Positions 38,674-49,271 are shown, counted from the first letter of the stretch. The stretch is 64,000 nucleotides of DNA from Kluyveromyces lactis (GCF_000002515.2 NC_006041.1:992001-1056000); one strand, 5' to 3'. Notes: generated by a model from the sequence alone, not told the origin. Made by a program: numbers and translations.

Positions 38674-39523
38674 ATGGTATGTGGTTAGGATCTACAGTGA
38701 ATATATCGTTTGAGAATAAGGAATAGAGAGGTTAGCAGATAAATTAGAGATAGAATAAGAGGAATAATGGGAATATTAATAATAGAGAAACTCAGTTTAG
38801 AGAAGGAGAGAAAGAGATAATAAACCAAAGAAGAGTCCTGAACTCGTCTGTAATATGAAATAATGTTATGAAGGATGCTGGATATGGCCTCATGTTGAAA
38901 TATGAATGTTTCCTTGCTCAAGGAGATAAGATGAAAGACAGACGGAGACAGAGGTTGTATGGGACTGTACAGGAAAAGAAGAAGAAATACGACCAGAGAC
39001 GTTGTTCGGGCTGTCAGTACAGTGGATTTCTGAGATATTATACGAAGGAAACGCATTTTGGATGAGATGAAACTGTGTGTTCTCCATCAGTAAAAATATA
39101 ATGAAAATACTATTCGCCTTCTCATTTCTTTTTATTGGGCGATATGTGATGCACAAATATATGGGTTGTCCATGTCAATTTGTTGACTGCCCGTATTTTC
39201 AATATGGAATAATTTTTTACTAACAATAACACATTCATGATGGCATTCTATGTCTATCGTATATCTTCTTTTAACAGGTTTTAGTTCAAGATTTGTTGCA
39301 CCCAACCGCTGCTTCTGAAGCTAGAAAGCACAAGTTAAAGACTTTGGTTCAATCCCCAAGATCTCACTTCTTGGATGTCAAGTGCCCAGGTTGTTTGAAC
39401 ATCACTACTGTGTTCTCTCACGCTCAAACCGCTGTCACTTGTGAATCATGCTCTACCGTCTTGTGTACCCCAACCGGTGGTAAGGCCAAGTTGTCTGAAG
39501 GTACTTCTTTCAGAAGAAAATAG
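38674..39523 (+). CDS. RPS27: Ribosomal protein S27 (eS27), spliced
   Basis: Exon 1 is the ATG alone (38674-38676); exon 2 is 39278-39523, giving 82 residues: [20 protein letters not shown] and on. The intron of 601 bp starts GTATGT, has branch site TACTAAC at 39218-39224 and ends TTAACAG at 39277. The protein has the zinc-finger cysteines of eS27 (VKCPGCLN and VTCESCST) and ends [10 protein letters not shown]. It is a component of the 40S subunit. Both S. cerevisiae copies (YHR021C, YKL156W) are also split right after the ATG. The locus joins the YHR022 neighbourhood on the left with YKL155C (RSM22) on the right, so this is the single pre-duplication gene. Confidence 0.96.
38677..39277 (+). 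other. RPS27 intron
   Basis: 601-bp spliceosomal intron: 5' site GTATGT, branch TACTAAC (39218-39224), 3' site CAG 53 nt later. It is purine-rich on the plus strand in the first 300 bases, which gives chance open frames on the minus strand. No snoRNA boxes that I could defend were found. Confidence 0.9.
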
Positions 39524-39874
39524 ATTAATCACTTTCTATAGCACACCAATAATTTTAACATAAAACGTATTCATTCTGTTGTACAGTTACGAGTTGACTT
39601 CTCTTCTTTACACTGCTCTTTATGGTCCGTGGCGCCTGTTTTATTTGGCATGTCATTGACAATGTGATGCTGGTGTAGTATGGTATATGTATTTGGATGT
39701 AACCACATAGTAATATACTAGAACGTTATGTCTTCCCTTTAAAGCTAAAGTAAAATTCATATTTGAATTAAAATAAATAAATAAATATAATTGACCCAGT
39801 GTCTTTCTTTTATAATGGGATGTAGTTATTAGTTATTTACAAGAAATTGATTTGTTAACCCTCCGCTGGAAGAT
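39524..39874. other. Convergent intergenic region RPS27/RSM22
   Basis: 351 bp between 3' ends, with a short AAAT repeat at about 39772-39788. It holds polyadenylation signals; no gene. Confidence 0.45.
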
Positions 39875-42064
39875 TTAATACTCATCCACTGCCAATTTCC
39901 GGTTGGCATATTTCTTCTCCTTCTTTGCATTCGATAACTGGAAATTGTGCTCATGGAATTTAGCTAACGTATCAACAGCTGATTCGGGATCCATATGTTC
40001 TCTTTCATTGTCTAATTGATTTGCCATGTCTTTCAATTCACGTGATTTTGATTTCACAGCTCTCTTCATCTTCTTGATCTTTTCCTTATGCAGTTTCTCA
40101 AATTTATTTACATTTAAGGCACCTCCGCCTGCTAGTTTCGTCTTTGCATCTAATGTCCACAAATCTCCCTTTTGAGTCTTTCTAGCATCGTGATATATCT
40201 GTTTGTCTAAGGATTTTGGGACAATCCACTTCTCAAATTTACCAGATGGTGCGCAGAGATCGAGAATCACATGTCCTTTTCTCTTAGTAGGTTGTTTAAC
40301 GATTCTAGGCCACGTATTGGCAGTTTCATCTCCCAATGAGCCAATATCGTACTTAATCTTATTTTCTTCTCTTTCACGATTTATTGCTTCAGTCGTGGCT
40401 CGATCTTTTGAAGATCTTTGGGCAATCAAATATGAATAGTTTATAATCTCAAAACTCTTACCATTTCTTCTACCTGAGCCTGGTGCAGATTTCCCCTTGA
40501 TACCGATACCATCAGTTGGAGTTTGCCATGGTGCAGCAAGCACTTTGCCCTTCTTTAATTCAATAGTAAATCTTGGCCTTAGTACAGTCTTTTGGAAATT
40601 ACAGAAATTCAATTTCGAACCTTCATCTAAATCGTAATAATGAGGTTTCCCTATCTGTAATGGACATTTTCTATGGTGTGAACAAGGTGCAACGATCTTG
40701 ATGAAATAACTTTCTTCATCACTAGATGTTCCTCTTTTGGAATCTTCCTTTTCAATGGCTTCAAGAAGTTCTGGTTCGAATTCTAAATCTTGTTTGTTTA
40801 TTTCTCCATATTTGGCATCCAAGTTTTCCATTAACTGTTTATATTCGTCATCATTTATGTTTAAGGATTCAAGTGTGGGCTCTTCGTTCTCAACAGGCAC
40901 TGAACGATAACTGGTTCTGCCCATCATCTTATTACCTCTATTCCAGGGTCTTGGAATCTTCCCGTGTTCTTCAGGATATTTTTCAGGTCTGATCATGAAC
41001 TGTCTTGCCCTTGCAATAATCTCAAAACCCATTGGATTGCCCCTTTCTACTATAACTAGATGTCCGTTCGGGGAAAGAAGCTTCAAATAATGATCCAAGT
41101 TGTCATCGATTTGGGCTGGGAATCTTTCCTGGTGTCTTAAGAGCTGATGAGTTAGGATGATCAAATCGTATTCGTTGGAACCAGGAACATCTTTACGCAA
41201 CCTCGTGTTAATATGAATACTCTTCGTAGCTACTTCTCCCAACATCTCGTCATCTCCTTCGATATTGTCAGCTTCTTCTTCTTTCGTTTCGACATTCTCA
41301 GTGGGCTCTTCTTCCCCGTATAACATGTCGTCTGGAATTTCATTCAATTGTCTACTCAAAATTATTTTTGCCCTCTTTTGCATCTCAATATGACCTATGA
41401 TAGTGGCTTCTTTCACTCTGGGTCTGTACTCTTTTCCCATTAAATCGTTCAAAGCAACAATACCAGTGGCTGGCCCATAACCAACATCTAATACTCTTTG
41501 AGGATTGAAACTCTCCCCTACCCTTTTCTTAAGTTCTGATAAAGATTGATATATGGCAGCATAATTCTGCACAAAGATTGATGCGATATGAGAATCCACT
41601 TCGATGTTCGATGATGTAGGTCGATGAAGGGAGCTTTCGTATAACTCCACGAAATATTTGGATGCGGCTCTTCTTAGATTACCAGGTATATGTAGAGACA
41701 TTATGTTGTTCTGGATTGCTTGACTCATCACAGACGGCAATTGGATCTGATCTCTCAATACCCGTCCTTCAAGAGTTTTGGGTAGAAGTCTTGCCTCCTC
41801 TGCATTTTCACCTTGTAAATGATTCCCATTTTGATCTCTGTAATCTCCTTTAACCTTATCCGAAAGCAAATGATCTCTCTCTATAACTATTGCGTTATCT
41901 TTCTGAGAGTCATCAACAACAGAACCAAAACTGGTTGGCGCATTATCTCTTGTAGATGCATCTAAATCATTAACGTTAATCGGGAAATCGGCCAGTGAAG
42001 AGTACCTTGACACAGGAATACGAGTGAATATTCGAGGGCTAAGCGTTCGACTGCAACGTAACAT
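39875..42064 (-). CDS. RSM22: Mitochondrial ribosome small-subunit methyltransferase-like protein Rsm22
   Basis: 729 residues, about 100 longer than S. cerevisiae Rsm22. An Arg/Ser-rich mitochondrial presequence (MLRCSRTLSPRIFTRIPVSRYSS) comes first. A methyltransferase-like core begins near residue 190 with RVLDVGYGPATGIVALNDL (SAM-site loop) and continues YDLIILTHQLLRH and GHLVIVERGNPMGFEII. A cysteine cluster PCSHHRKCPL...FCNFQKT near residue 460-490 matches the Rsm22/METTL17 metal-binding region. A Lys-rich helical C-terminus follows. The protein is needed for mitochondrial small-subunit assembly. Divergent from SRP102 over 296 bp, as YKL155C-YKL154W. Confidence 0.93.
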   Translation of the reverse strand: MLRCSRTLSPRIFTRIPVSRYSSLADFPINVNDLDASTRDNAPTSFGSVVDDSQKDNAIVIERDHLLSDKVKGDYRDQNGNHLQGENAEEARLLPKTLEGRVLRDQIQLPSVMSQAIQNNIMSLHIPGNLRRAASKYFVELYESSLHRPTSSNIEVDSHIASIFVQNYAAIYQSLSELKKRVGESFNPQRVLDVGYGPATGIVALNDLMGKEYRPRVKEATIIGHIEMQKRAKIILSRQLNEIPDDMLYGEEEPTENVETKEEEADNIEGDDEMLGEVATKSIHINTRLRKDVPGSNEYDLIILTHQLLRHQERFPAQIDDNLDHYLKLLSPNGHLVIVERGNPMGFEIIARARQFMIRPEKYPEEHGKIPRPWNRGNKMMGRTSYRSVPVENEEPTLESLNINDDEYKQLMENLDAKYGEINKQDLEFEPELLEAIEKEDSKRGTSSDEESYFIKIVAPCSHHRKCPLQIGKPHYYDLDEGSKLNFCNFQKTVLRPRFTIELKKGKVLAAPWQTPTDGIGIKGKSAPGSGRRNGKSFEIINYSYLIAQRSSKDRATTEAINREREENKIKYDIGSLGDETANTWPRIVKQPTKRKGHVILDLCAPSGKFEKWIVPKSLDKQIYHDARKTQKGDLWTLDAKTKLAGGGALNVNKFEKLHKEKIKKMKRAVKSKSRELKDMANQLDNEREHMDPESAVDTLAKFHEHNFQLSNAKKEKKYANRKLAVDEY

Positions 42065-42360
42065 ATTGGTAGCTTCTTGTCTGGGCTGGTGTCAGTCTAT
42101 CTATGTTTCTCTATCCACTGAACGTCGCCATCTCATCGCATCTCCAACTGATTTCTCATACAAATTTACAGAATGGTTTTCAAATCTTTTTTTTTTTCTT
42201 TTAACTTTTCAGCCTGATAAATTTGTTAAACAGTTTAAAGTCAACATGGACATATAGAGACCCGGTGATTTCAGTTAGGGTTGCTAGTTCTGTGAGTTTC
42301 TGTTGCATCTGAAGACTGTTTCTAGGGGCTTGAACATCGAAACCGTAATATATATCGGCA

Positions 42361-43134
42361 ATGTTGTCGACACCAATTTTACTAGCATGCATTATTGTTA
42401 TGATCAGTGCAGCATTTGTGCTGATCGTACAAAAGACGAGTGCCAACGTGATTCCTGGTGCTTCTAAATACACCAATAGAGCGCCCACTTTCATCATTGC
42501 AGGCTTGCCGCAAACGGGGAAGACTGCATTGTTCAATTTGTTAACCACAGACTCGGTCAAACCATCGGTGATGTCACAAGAACCCAATGTGGCTGAAGAC
42601 TACATGTTACCAACTAGTCATAAGAATTTCAAGTTTAAATTGATCGATTTCCCAGGACATGACAAGTTCCGTTCTGAGCTGCTCCAAACCATCAAGGATT
42701 CGAGTCAATTGAAAGGGCTCATTTATGTGATTGATTCTACTATTAATCCTAAGGAATTGGTCAGTACTGCAGAACTATTGTATGAAATATTATCTGTCAC
42801 CGAATTAAGACCAGACGGAGTTGACATCTTGTTGGCATGCAATAAATCTGAGTCATTCGTGGCAAGACCTCCATCAAAGATCAAGGGTGCTTTGGAGAAG
42901 GAAATAACTGAAATCATGAAGAGAAAGGCCAAAAGTTTGAAGGCAAACTCGAAAAAGTCCTTGAGTGACGATGCTAATGACGATGATGACGATGAGGTTG
43001 CTGTTCTTCAACAAAACTCAGCCGGATTCGAATTCGATAGAATTGATGGGAATGTAGATGCTAAGGAGGGAAGCGTTTTGAAAAATGATATTGATAAGTG
43101 GGAATGCTGGATTGATGAACGTGCAATGAATTAG
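42361..43134 (+). CDS. SRP102: Signal recognition particle receptor beta subunit
   Basis: 257 residues. One N-terminal membrane helix (residues 5-24, PILLACIIVMISAAFVLIV) anchors it in the ER. The SRbeta GTPase domain has GLPQTGKT (48-55), DFPG (95-98) and CNKSE (159-163). A charged insert rich in Asp (DDANDDDDDEV) precedes the C-terminal helix. It recruits the alpha subunit (Srp101) so that ribosome-SRP complexes dock at the ER. A T-rich tract lies near 42187 in the shared promoter. Divergent from RSM22 and convergent with the DPM2-like gene. Confidence 0.94.
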   Translation: MLSTPILLACIIVMISAAFVLIVQKTSANVIPGASKYTNRAPTFIIAGLPQTGKTALFNLLTTDSVKPSVMSQEPNVAEDYMLPTSHKNFKFKLIDFPGHDKFRSELLQTIKDSSQLKGLIYVIDSTINPKELVSTAELLYEILSVTELRPDGVDILLACNKSESFVARPPSKIKGALEKEITEIMKRKAKSLKANSKKSLSDDANDDDDDEVAVLQQNSAGFEFDRIDGNVDAKEGSVLKNDIDKWECWIDERAMN

Positions 43135-43281
43135 GCGATCTGCCTTGTTGCCTTTCAGGAATTTTTTTCCCATATTCATATATAGCACATTTAATAAAGC
43201 CATGTAATGAACTGTGAACGATTGCGATTTGTCATATCCTTTTCAGCCTTGTTGTTTGGTCATTGAATTTGAAGTTAAAGG

Positions 43282-43527
43282 TTAAGTATTGGTATGCGTT
43301 GGTTTGTCTCTTGTCTTCGGTACATCACTGCAATCATTCCATAACATTACAGCAACTGAGGTTCCAACGATTGAAGTTCCAAGTAGTAACAGTAATATAG
43401 GGATTCCAACTGCATATTGGCTAGATAATGGGAAAAGTGACACTTTTTGATCAAGATCAAATATAGGTAACAGTAACCAAACACAATAATAGATAAAGAG
43501 TGCTAAAATAATAGAAAAGGTCTTCAT
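43282..43527 (-). CDS. DPM2-like small ER membrane protein
   Basis: 81 residues. Two hydrophobic helices, FSIILALFIYYCVWLLLPIF (about 4-23) and YAVGIPILLLLLGTSIVGTS (about 38-57), are separated by a short loop. The pattern YY-x2-W-x-L-L-P-F/I-D ... YAV-x-IP-x-L matches animal DPM2, the regulatory partner of dolichol-phosphate mannose synthase that also acts in GPI anchor synthesis. S. cerevisiae has a small protein of this type (YIL102C-A). The family is known to be ER membrane; in yeasts of this clade the synthase Dpm1 is usually single-chain, so the partner here is uncertain. Convergent with SRP102, 147 bp apart. Confidence 0.75.
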   Translation of the reverse strand: MKTFSIILALFIYYCVWLLLPIFDLDQKVSLFPLSSQYAVGIPILLLLLGTSIVGTSVAVMLWNDCSDVPKTRDKPTHTNT

Positions 43528-43776
43528 AGCTGCAGATATTAAAGTTCAAAATAAGAGCAAATGATCCTATTACAGTATGATATTGTTGCCATTCACTTCA
43601 TTCAGTGGTAAAGATGCAATGTTGATCTCGAAGTCAGAAACTTTTAACACTACAAGGTGAGCGCGAAGTTCTCACACGGTATCCATTCAATTTTCCAACG
43701 ACATAAATAAAGGTGGAGTAAATGATACGAGAGGAGGAGTCTGGTACTGTTCTAACTTCTTGTTGTCATAACAGTT

Positions 43777-43848
43777 GCTCGCGTGGCGTAATGGCAACGC
43801 GTCTGACTTCTAATCAGAAGATTGTGGGTTCGACCCCCACCGTGAGTG
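43777..43848 (+). tRNA. tRNA-Arg (anticodon UCU)
   Basis: 72 nt folding into a full cloverleaf. The acceptor stem GCTCGCG pairs with CGTGAGT with G-U ends allowed, and the discriminator is G. The D arm is GCGT...ACGC, the anticodon stem TCTGA/TCAGA, and the loop CTTCTAA has TCT at 43809-43811. The T arm contains GGTTCGACCCCC (B box). It decodes AGA, the favoured Arg codon in yeasts. No intron. T-runs follow. Confidence 0.97.
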
Positions 43849-44219
43849 CTTTATTTTTAACCACTTTTTTTTAACTTAGAGAATGAAACCGCTACATCAG
43901 ATCTAACATAACTGCACTTCAATATCTATCTGTTGATAACTAGCACGAGAATATCAGCTGTCACTCAGTACTTACAATATGTTTTTCATCTTCACTAGTG
44001 GTTGTGAAGGTATGTTCTCGATTCGCAAATGATGGTTACCCTCGTTTTACTTTTACTGTTGATAATTTGGTTCCATTATTAAAAATTTGAAGTAAATAAT
44101 AGTAAATAAAATAAAGATATACTGAATTTACATCAGTAGGGCTGATCTAGTGATATCATCAACTGGAAGCTACGAAAGCCTGTACTGGTCGAAGTACTGT
44201 GTGACATATAAATTCAATA
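43849..44219. other. Intergenic region tRNA-NUP192
   Basis: 371 bp with the tRNA terminator and the NUP192 promoter. AT-rich near 44075-44120. No other gene or named site. Confidence 0.4.
43854..43872 (+). terminator. RNA polymerase III terminator T-runs
   Basis: Five T at 43854-43858 and eight T at 43865-43872 directly after the tRNA, the standard pol III stop plus a back-up. Confidence 0.8.
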
Positions 44220-47200
44220 ATGTGGGCACTTTCACCCTTTGCCTCCTTGTATGAATCCATACAGAAAGCTGATTTCCGTACCGATTTGTTCAATGAGTTT
44301 GTATCTGATTTGAAGACGTTGAATTTGACTGATAATGCTAAGAAAAATGCTGCTAAGAGACGCGAATTGGAATCCGGAGAAATTAAGCTATCCGATGGAT
44401 CAGTGTACAAATTGAATCAGGAGTTCATAATAGAAGTAATCAAGATTTCCGATGAGCTAGATCTTGATGAAATTGTCTGTGCGGAACAAATATTAACTGC
44501 AGAGGACTCGTCCCAAGCTGTGGACCAGGACATATCTTTGCATAACAAGGGTCTACTGATATACTATCTCAGAAGACAATATATTTTACAAGTGGTGGCA
44601 TACGTTTTGAATGCACTATCCTCTTCAGATGATGTTTTTCAAACACTTACCAGTGATGGGACTCTTTTAAACAATGTTTTGCAAGCATTCAACACAATCC
44701 ATAAAGAACTAGAGGATGTGAAGGCACTTGTAAATAAGGCACAAATCCTTGATAATTATGATGTGGTTTCGAAACAGAATATTACGTTCAGAAGGGATTT
44801 CTTGATCAAAGAATATGACACGTTAGGTACTGTTCTTTTCGGTTTGTCCAAAAATAATCTACTCTCTAATGCAACGGTAATACAAAAGGTTATTGACCAT
44901 GTTACATCGCTAGCCTCTGATGATTTTTTTATCATATTTTACCTACCTGCTATAATAAATACTTTCAAAAATTTGGCATCCTTCTCCTCCAGGGATGTTG
45001 AAAGTTTGCACGCCCAATTCCTCAGAGATTTAGAATCCGAATCAATATACACTAAACCCACCAAGGTTGTTCTCATCTTCATCTTCTTAACGTTCTTTAT
45101 AGGCTGGTGCAAAGCTGAACCAACTACAAGAGCAAAGCAATTCGACTTCGCTGTTGCTGTAGACCTTCCAATGACTTCTGCAGTCGAATTGGGGGCAATC
45201 GAACAGTTGATGGTATACGCAGCAGAAACTTCGATGGTAGAAGCAGATAAAAGCATGGAGTTATTCTTTGACATACGGTCCTTGCTAGAGAAGCATATTC
45301 CAAGAATGTCACCAAAACTCTTGTTAGATCCAGAGTACTCAACCGCAGTAAGCACCAAAACTTATGTTGATGACCCTTCTACCAAATACTCAAATTTATC
45401 AATTTTCGACTATGGACTCGATAGCTTTCTATCCACTTTGCATGACTTCTTTCAAGCTTTTATTACAGACTGTGCATTCCTCTTGACAAAGATAAAAAAT
45501 GCTGAGGAAGATTCTTTATTATCCGGTGAGGATCTCTATTTGGATGACATCTCAGCGAAGGCGGACCTAGAACGATTTTTCATTACCATATACTTCTTTT
45601 ATGCATCTAGACCGGAATATTCAAGCTCTTTCTGGGATGACAAAGAGTCTAATCTCTATGGTTTCATAGAATGGGCTGCAAAATGTAACGATACTTTGAT
45701 GAAAGCATGCTTTTACTTGATGATTTCCAGTTTGTCATATGGATCTCAAAATTCTCATAATGTTTATCATTATGTGGAGAGTAATCAGCATAGTTCCTGG
45801 AAATATATTGCACATAATATAAACGAAACAACCGAAAAAATTACACAACTTGAACAGAAGTTACAAGATCTCCAGCAAAACGGCGCAGCAACAAGTGAGA
45901 TCAATGCGGTGGCAATTGAAAGTGGGTTAAGTGAAGAAACAATTATCCTGTTGTCTTCGTACTTTACCTTGGTTGAATCTATTGCATATAATGTTGATGA
46001 ACAAATAAAATCGCAATTAGCTAACACATTCGAAGACATCCTCTTCAGTTTCCTCAAAGTAAGAAGTCCTTTACTAGGTGCAGCGCTAAAAGTATTAAGT
46101 CATTTGATCCCTAAGGAAGAAACTCAAAGGTACGGTTACTGGACCAAACTAGACCGACTCATTTTCAAATCATACCCGTTAGATTCAACAGATAGTTCCT
46201 ATATTGCAGCCTTCAACTCAATTTTCACTGGCTACTCCGAAGTCTTAGGATTTTTGCAATTGTTCTCCAGATTGGTGTCTGTGGGAACAACTAATCATAG
46301 TAATGAGTATATGAAGTTTGGTAAACTAAGTTTTCCTGTGAATATTGGATATGGATATAGAAAGACAGGTGTATGGCCTTATTATGAGTATATTTTGGGT
46401 AATATTTTCTTGAATGATGAAAAGGCAGCTACCAAAGACCAGCAAACAGTCAAGAACGTTTTGGTTTTAGATATTATCAAATCTTCGCTTTTATCATTTG
46501 ACTACAGCGTTATTTTGAACTCCGTTTCCGTCGGTTGTAATTTGGACTCGTTTGTACAGACTTCCGACTTCTATTCCTTTGTCCAACAATCCAATGCTAC
46601 TGCCACAATGAACTACTTGTACAACGAAAAAGTGTTTTCAAAGATCTTCAAAATAGCCTCTATAGGAATAGATGAGCTGGAGAGTGAACTTGGGCGTATT
46701 TTGAAGCCGAAGTCGTTGATGGTCAGGGATTCACTATATATCATTGATATTATGCTAACACACGAAGGAACATATGCCGAGGAATTTTATCCTATAGTGA
46801 AACGCTGCTCTGATAACTCGGTGTTTCTACCCAAAAGTATCAGCATAAGAGGATTGCGTTTCTTCTATGACGCTATCTTCTTCAATCTTCCATTGACAGC
46901 TCACTTCGGTCTTTATGTTGGTAGCACTAATTTTGACATTTCTTTGAGCAGTATTAGCATTTTAAAGAAGTTAGCGACTAAATTGGACTCGGGAAATCCT
47001 AGAGGTCTCCACAAAAGTATATTATTGACGGTATTCGATTCTGTTGATGATTCTGCAAGAATAAAACAAAGCTTCATTGATCAACTAATGTCGCCTATTA
47101 CCGATGAATGCTCATTGAAATTAAAGGTGAATATTCTAGATTTCATTAGCAAAAACTTGTCTTACACAGATCACAACACCACCATATCACATTTTCTTTT

Positions 47201-49166
47201 AGGGTATCAAGTGTCGAATACTATTTCATTGGGGCCAGAATTAGATACATTCATAAATTCTAAGACTTCGTTACTTCAAACAATCGTAAACCTTATGATC
47301 GAGTCACTATCATGTATTAACAGTCTTAATGTTGAATATGCTCCAATGAGGTTATGTGCAGAATTTATGGAAATAATTACAAAGCTTTGCCGTAATCCTT
47401 TGACATGCAAAATAACTTTGGATTATCTGTCAACTCTGGATTTAGATAAGGTTCTTCTAAGCATGGACCCAAAGGTGTCTGTGTTGTCTCATTGGAATGG
47501 AGAGCCTTTCAACGGAGATTTTGACAAGTACACCTCGAAATTTTTAAACTCGCCAGCTATCGGATCTCTTCTTTATTTTTTGAAATATAGAAGTCTTCTA
47601 ATGCAATTTCTAAGTTTGAGTGTCCATACTTTCTCCTATGCGGCCAATAATTCAAAATGTGATGACCTCATGAAAGCTCTTGTTTCTAACGCTATACATT
47701 CAGCGACAATCTTTTCCTTTTTGGATACGTTAAACTTGAAATCTCAAGCTCCTTCCACTGATCCCTTTAAAGACATTACTATTTTGGAAGGCTTGGATCT
47801 CAGCCTGGACAAAGTTGAAAAGAATTCATCGATAAATGGATCTCTTTATGATTTTTCGAACCTGGATTCCCTGATTGAGCTTAAGAAACGGTCTGAAACT
47901 TACCTCTCGATTACATCAGGTCATCCAATAGATGCCCAACAGCTGGAAGTCGGCTCTGAGAAAGAGATCGAAATAATTAAGAAAACATCCACCGCCTTCC
48001 TTGCCTATCAGGAATTAGCAACATTTCAACTTTCTGGTCTTCATTCATGGGTTCAATTGGTGCAGATAATTGTTGTTGACAGTAAACTTTCTCCAATTCA
48101 AAGATCCAATTTTATATTGGAAGTATTTGAATTCATTATTCCTAAAGTAAACGAATATGTCGAATCTCGCCTTCCATATTCTGAGGAACTAGTTTCCCTT
48201 GCTGTCTTCCTTTATGAATTATACCATGAGGATAGAGTTGCCATCGATAATGAAAAAACCCTAGACAGTAGGTTGCATACGCTTTTCAAGACATGCATAA
48301 ACTGTATATCGACACCATCGGCGACTCTAAGATCTGATTTTTATGTGCTTGGTACAAAGTATTTGAACTGTGTCCTAAAGGATGAAATCCTTTCAAAGGA
48401 GGTCCTTCAATGGCTGAAGTTTTCCAATGAATCATTAGTAGAGACTGTTTGCAATGATGCTATTATGGGGCAAGGTGCTAATAGAGTAACAGGAATATTG
48501 TTTTTGGATGCTTTAAACCAATTAGCAAGTTTGAACAAAGTAAATTTTGTTTTGGAATCACTTGTCAAAAGTAATATGTTATTATTGATTATAAGATCTA
48601 TCAAAAACACAGATGAGGTATTAGAGACTCAAAATGAGAAGGTGACCTCTTACACATTATTGTATGAACTCACAATTTTCAAATGTGTGGTACACTTCCT
48701 GACAAAATTGGCTCAAACAAAGGCTGGTTCTCATGCTTTAGTTCAAAAGAAATTGTTTGAAACTATTACGTCGTGTAACTTCTTGAAAATGGATCCAGAT
48801 CTTGGACTAGAATTGATGTTTGAATCTGTTGGTGCTGCAACCTCCGGAAAAATCCGTGCGAATCTAACTTTAGATAACCCTCTCCAGATTACATCATACG
48901 AAAATGGTATTTCGCTCTTTGAAATCATTATACCCATCTTCCAGTTGATTGCGTCAGTGTTACTCAGCTCAGGAACATCAAGCCAATACGTTTTCCGTGA
49001 GGCAAGAAAATTGATATCTCATTTCAAGCAATTGGTACAAGGCGCATTAAAGAGAGATGCATTACTTGAAAAGAATGGAGTTGAAACCAAACCAGAAGGA
49101 CTTGAAGAATTTGTTCAACTCATCATTTTGGTTTGTACACTGACAAATTATTCTGGAGCGCAATAA
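44220..49166 (+). CDS. NUP192: Inner-ring nucleoporin Nup192
   Basis: 1648 residues (S. cerevisiae Nup192 is 1683). The start MWALSPFASLYESIQKADF and the block LHNKGLLIYYLRRQYILQVVAYVLN are Nup192/Nup205 features. The whole protein is predicted as helical repeats without membrane segments. It is a large scaffold of the nuclear pore inner ring that binds Nic96 and the Nup53 linkers. Its 3' end faces NSP1 only 105 bp away. S. cerevisiae has NUP192 (YJL039C) and NSP1 (YJL041W) likewise close together. Start at the first ATG. Confidence 0.94.
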   Translation: MWALSPFASLYESIQKADFRTDLFNEFVSDLKTLNLTDNAKKNAAKRRELESGEIKLSDGSVYKLNQEFIIEVIKISDELDLDEIVCAEQILTAEDSSQAVDQDISLHNKGLLIYYLRRQYILQVVAYVLNALSSSDDVFQTLTSDGTLLNNVLQAFNTIHKELEDVKALVNKAQILDNYDVVSKQNITFRRDFLIKEYDTLGTVLFGLSKNNLLSNATVIQKVIDHVTSLASDDFFIIFYLPAIINTFKNLASFSSRDVESLHAQFLRDLESESIYTKPTKVVLIFIFLTFFIGWCKAEPTTRAKQFDFAVAVDLPMTSAVELGAIEQLMVYAAETSMVEADKSMELFFDIRSLLEKHIPRMSPKLLLDPEYSTAVSTKTYVDDPSTKYSNLSIFDYGLDSFLSTLHDFFQAFITDCAFLLTKIKNAEEDSLLSGEDLYLDDISAKADLERFFITIYFFYASRPEYSSSFWDDKESNLYGFIEWAAKCNDTLMKACFYLMISSLSYGSQNSHNVYHYVESNQHSSWKYIAHNINETTEKITQLEQKLQDLQQNGAATSEINAVAIESGLSEETIILLSSYFTLVESIAYNVDEQIKSQLANTFEDILFSFLKVRSPLLGAALKVLSHLIPKEETQRYGYWTKLDRLIFKSYPLDSTDSSYIAAFNSIFTGYSEVLGFLQLFSRLVSVGTTNHSNEYMKFGKLSFPVNIGYGYRKTGVWPYYEYILGNIFLNDEKAATKDQQTVKNVLVLDIIKSSLLSFDYSVILNSVSVGCNLDSFVQTSDFYSFVQQSNATATMNYLYNEKVFSKIFKIASIGIDELESELGRILKPKSLMVRDSLYIIDIMLTHEGTYAEEFYPIVKRCSDNSVFLPKSISIRGLRFFYDAIFFNLPLTAHFGLYVGSTNFDISLSSISILKKLATKLDSGNPRGLHKSILLTVFDSVDDSARIKQSFIDQLMSPITDECSLKLKVNILDFISKNLSYTDHNTTISHFLLGYQVSNTISLGPELDTFINSKTSLLQTIVNLMIESLSCINSLNVEYAPMRLCAEFMEIITKLCRNPLTCKITLDYLSTLDLDKVLLSMDPKVSVLSHWNGEPFNGDFDKYTSKFLNSPAIGSLLYFLKYRSLLMQFLSLSVHTFSYAANNSKCDDLMKALVSNAIHSATIFSFLDTLNLKSQAPSTDPFKDITILEGLDLSLDKVEKNSSINGSLYDFSNLDSLIELKKRSETYLSITSGHPIDAQQLEVGSEKEIEIIKKTSTAFLAYQELATFQLSGLHSWVQLVQIIVVDSKLSPIQRSNFILEVFEFIIPKVNEYVESRLPYSEELVSLAVFLYELYHEDRVAIDNEKTLDSRLHTLFKTCINCISTPSATLRSDFYVLGTKYLNCVLKDEILSKEVLQWLKFSNESLVETVCNDAIMGQGANRVTGILFLDALNQLASLNKVNFVLESLVKSNMLLLIIRSIKNTDEVLETQNEKVTSYTLLYELTIFKCVVHFLTKLAQTKAGSHALVQKKLFETITSCNFLKMDPDLGLELMFESVGAATSGKIRANLTLDNPLQITSYENGISLFEIIIPIFQLIASVLLSSGTSSQYVFREARKLISHFKQLVQGALKRDALLEKNGVETKPEGLEEFVQLIILVCTLTNYSGAQ

Positions 49167-49271
49167 CGATCAGGGCAATATGGTTACATGATTATTAGAT
49201 TGAACCAGCAAAGTACATAGGTTTCAATATATAGATTATCATAGTATTAACCTCAAGGTCAAAAAAAAAAA

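Noticed and set aside
38685-39056. 123-codon minus-strand frame in the RPS27 intron
   Set aside because: Caused by the purine-rich intron; no protein features, and splice signals explain the region.
42201-42587. 128-codon minus-strand frame over the start of SRP102
   Set aside because: Antisense to a well supported gene; no recognisable domain.
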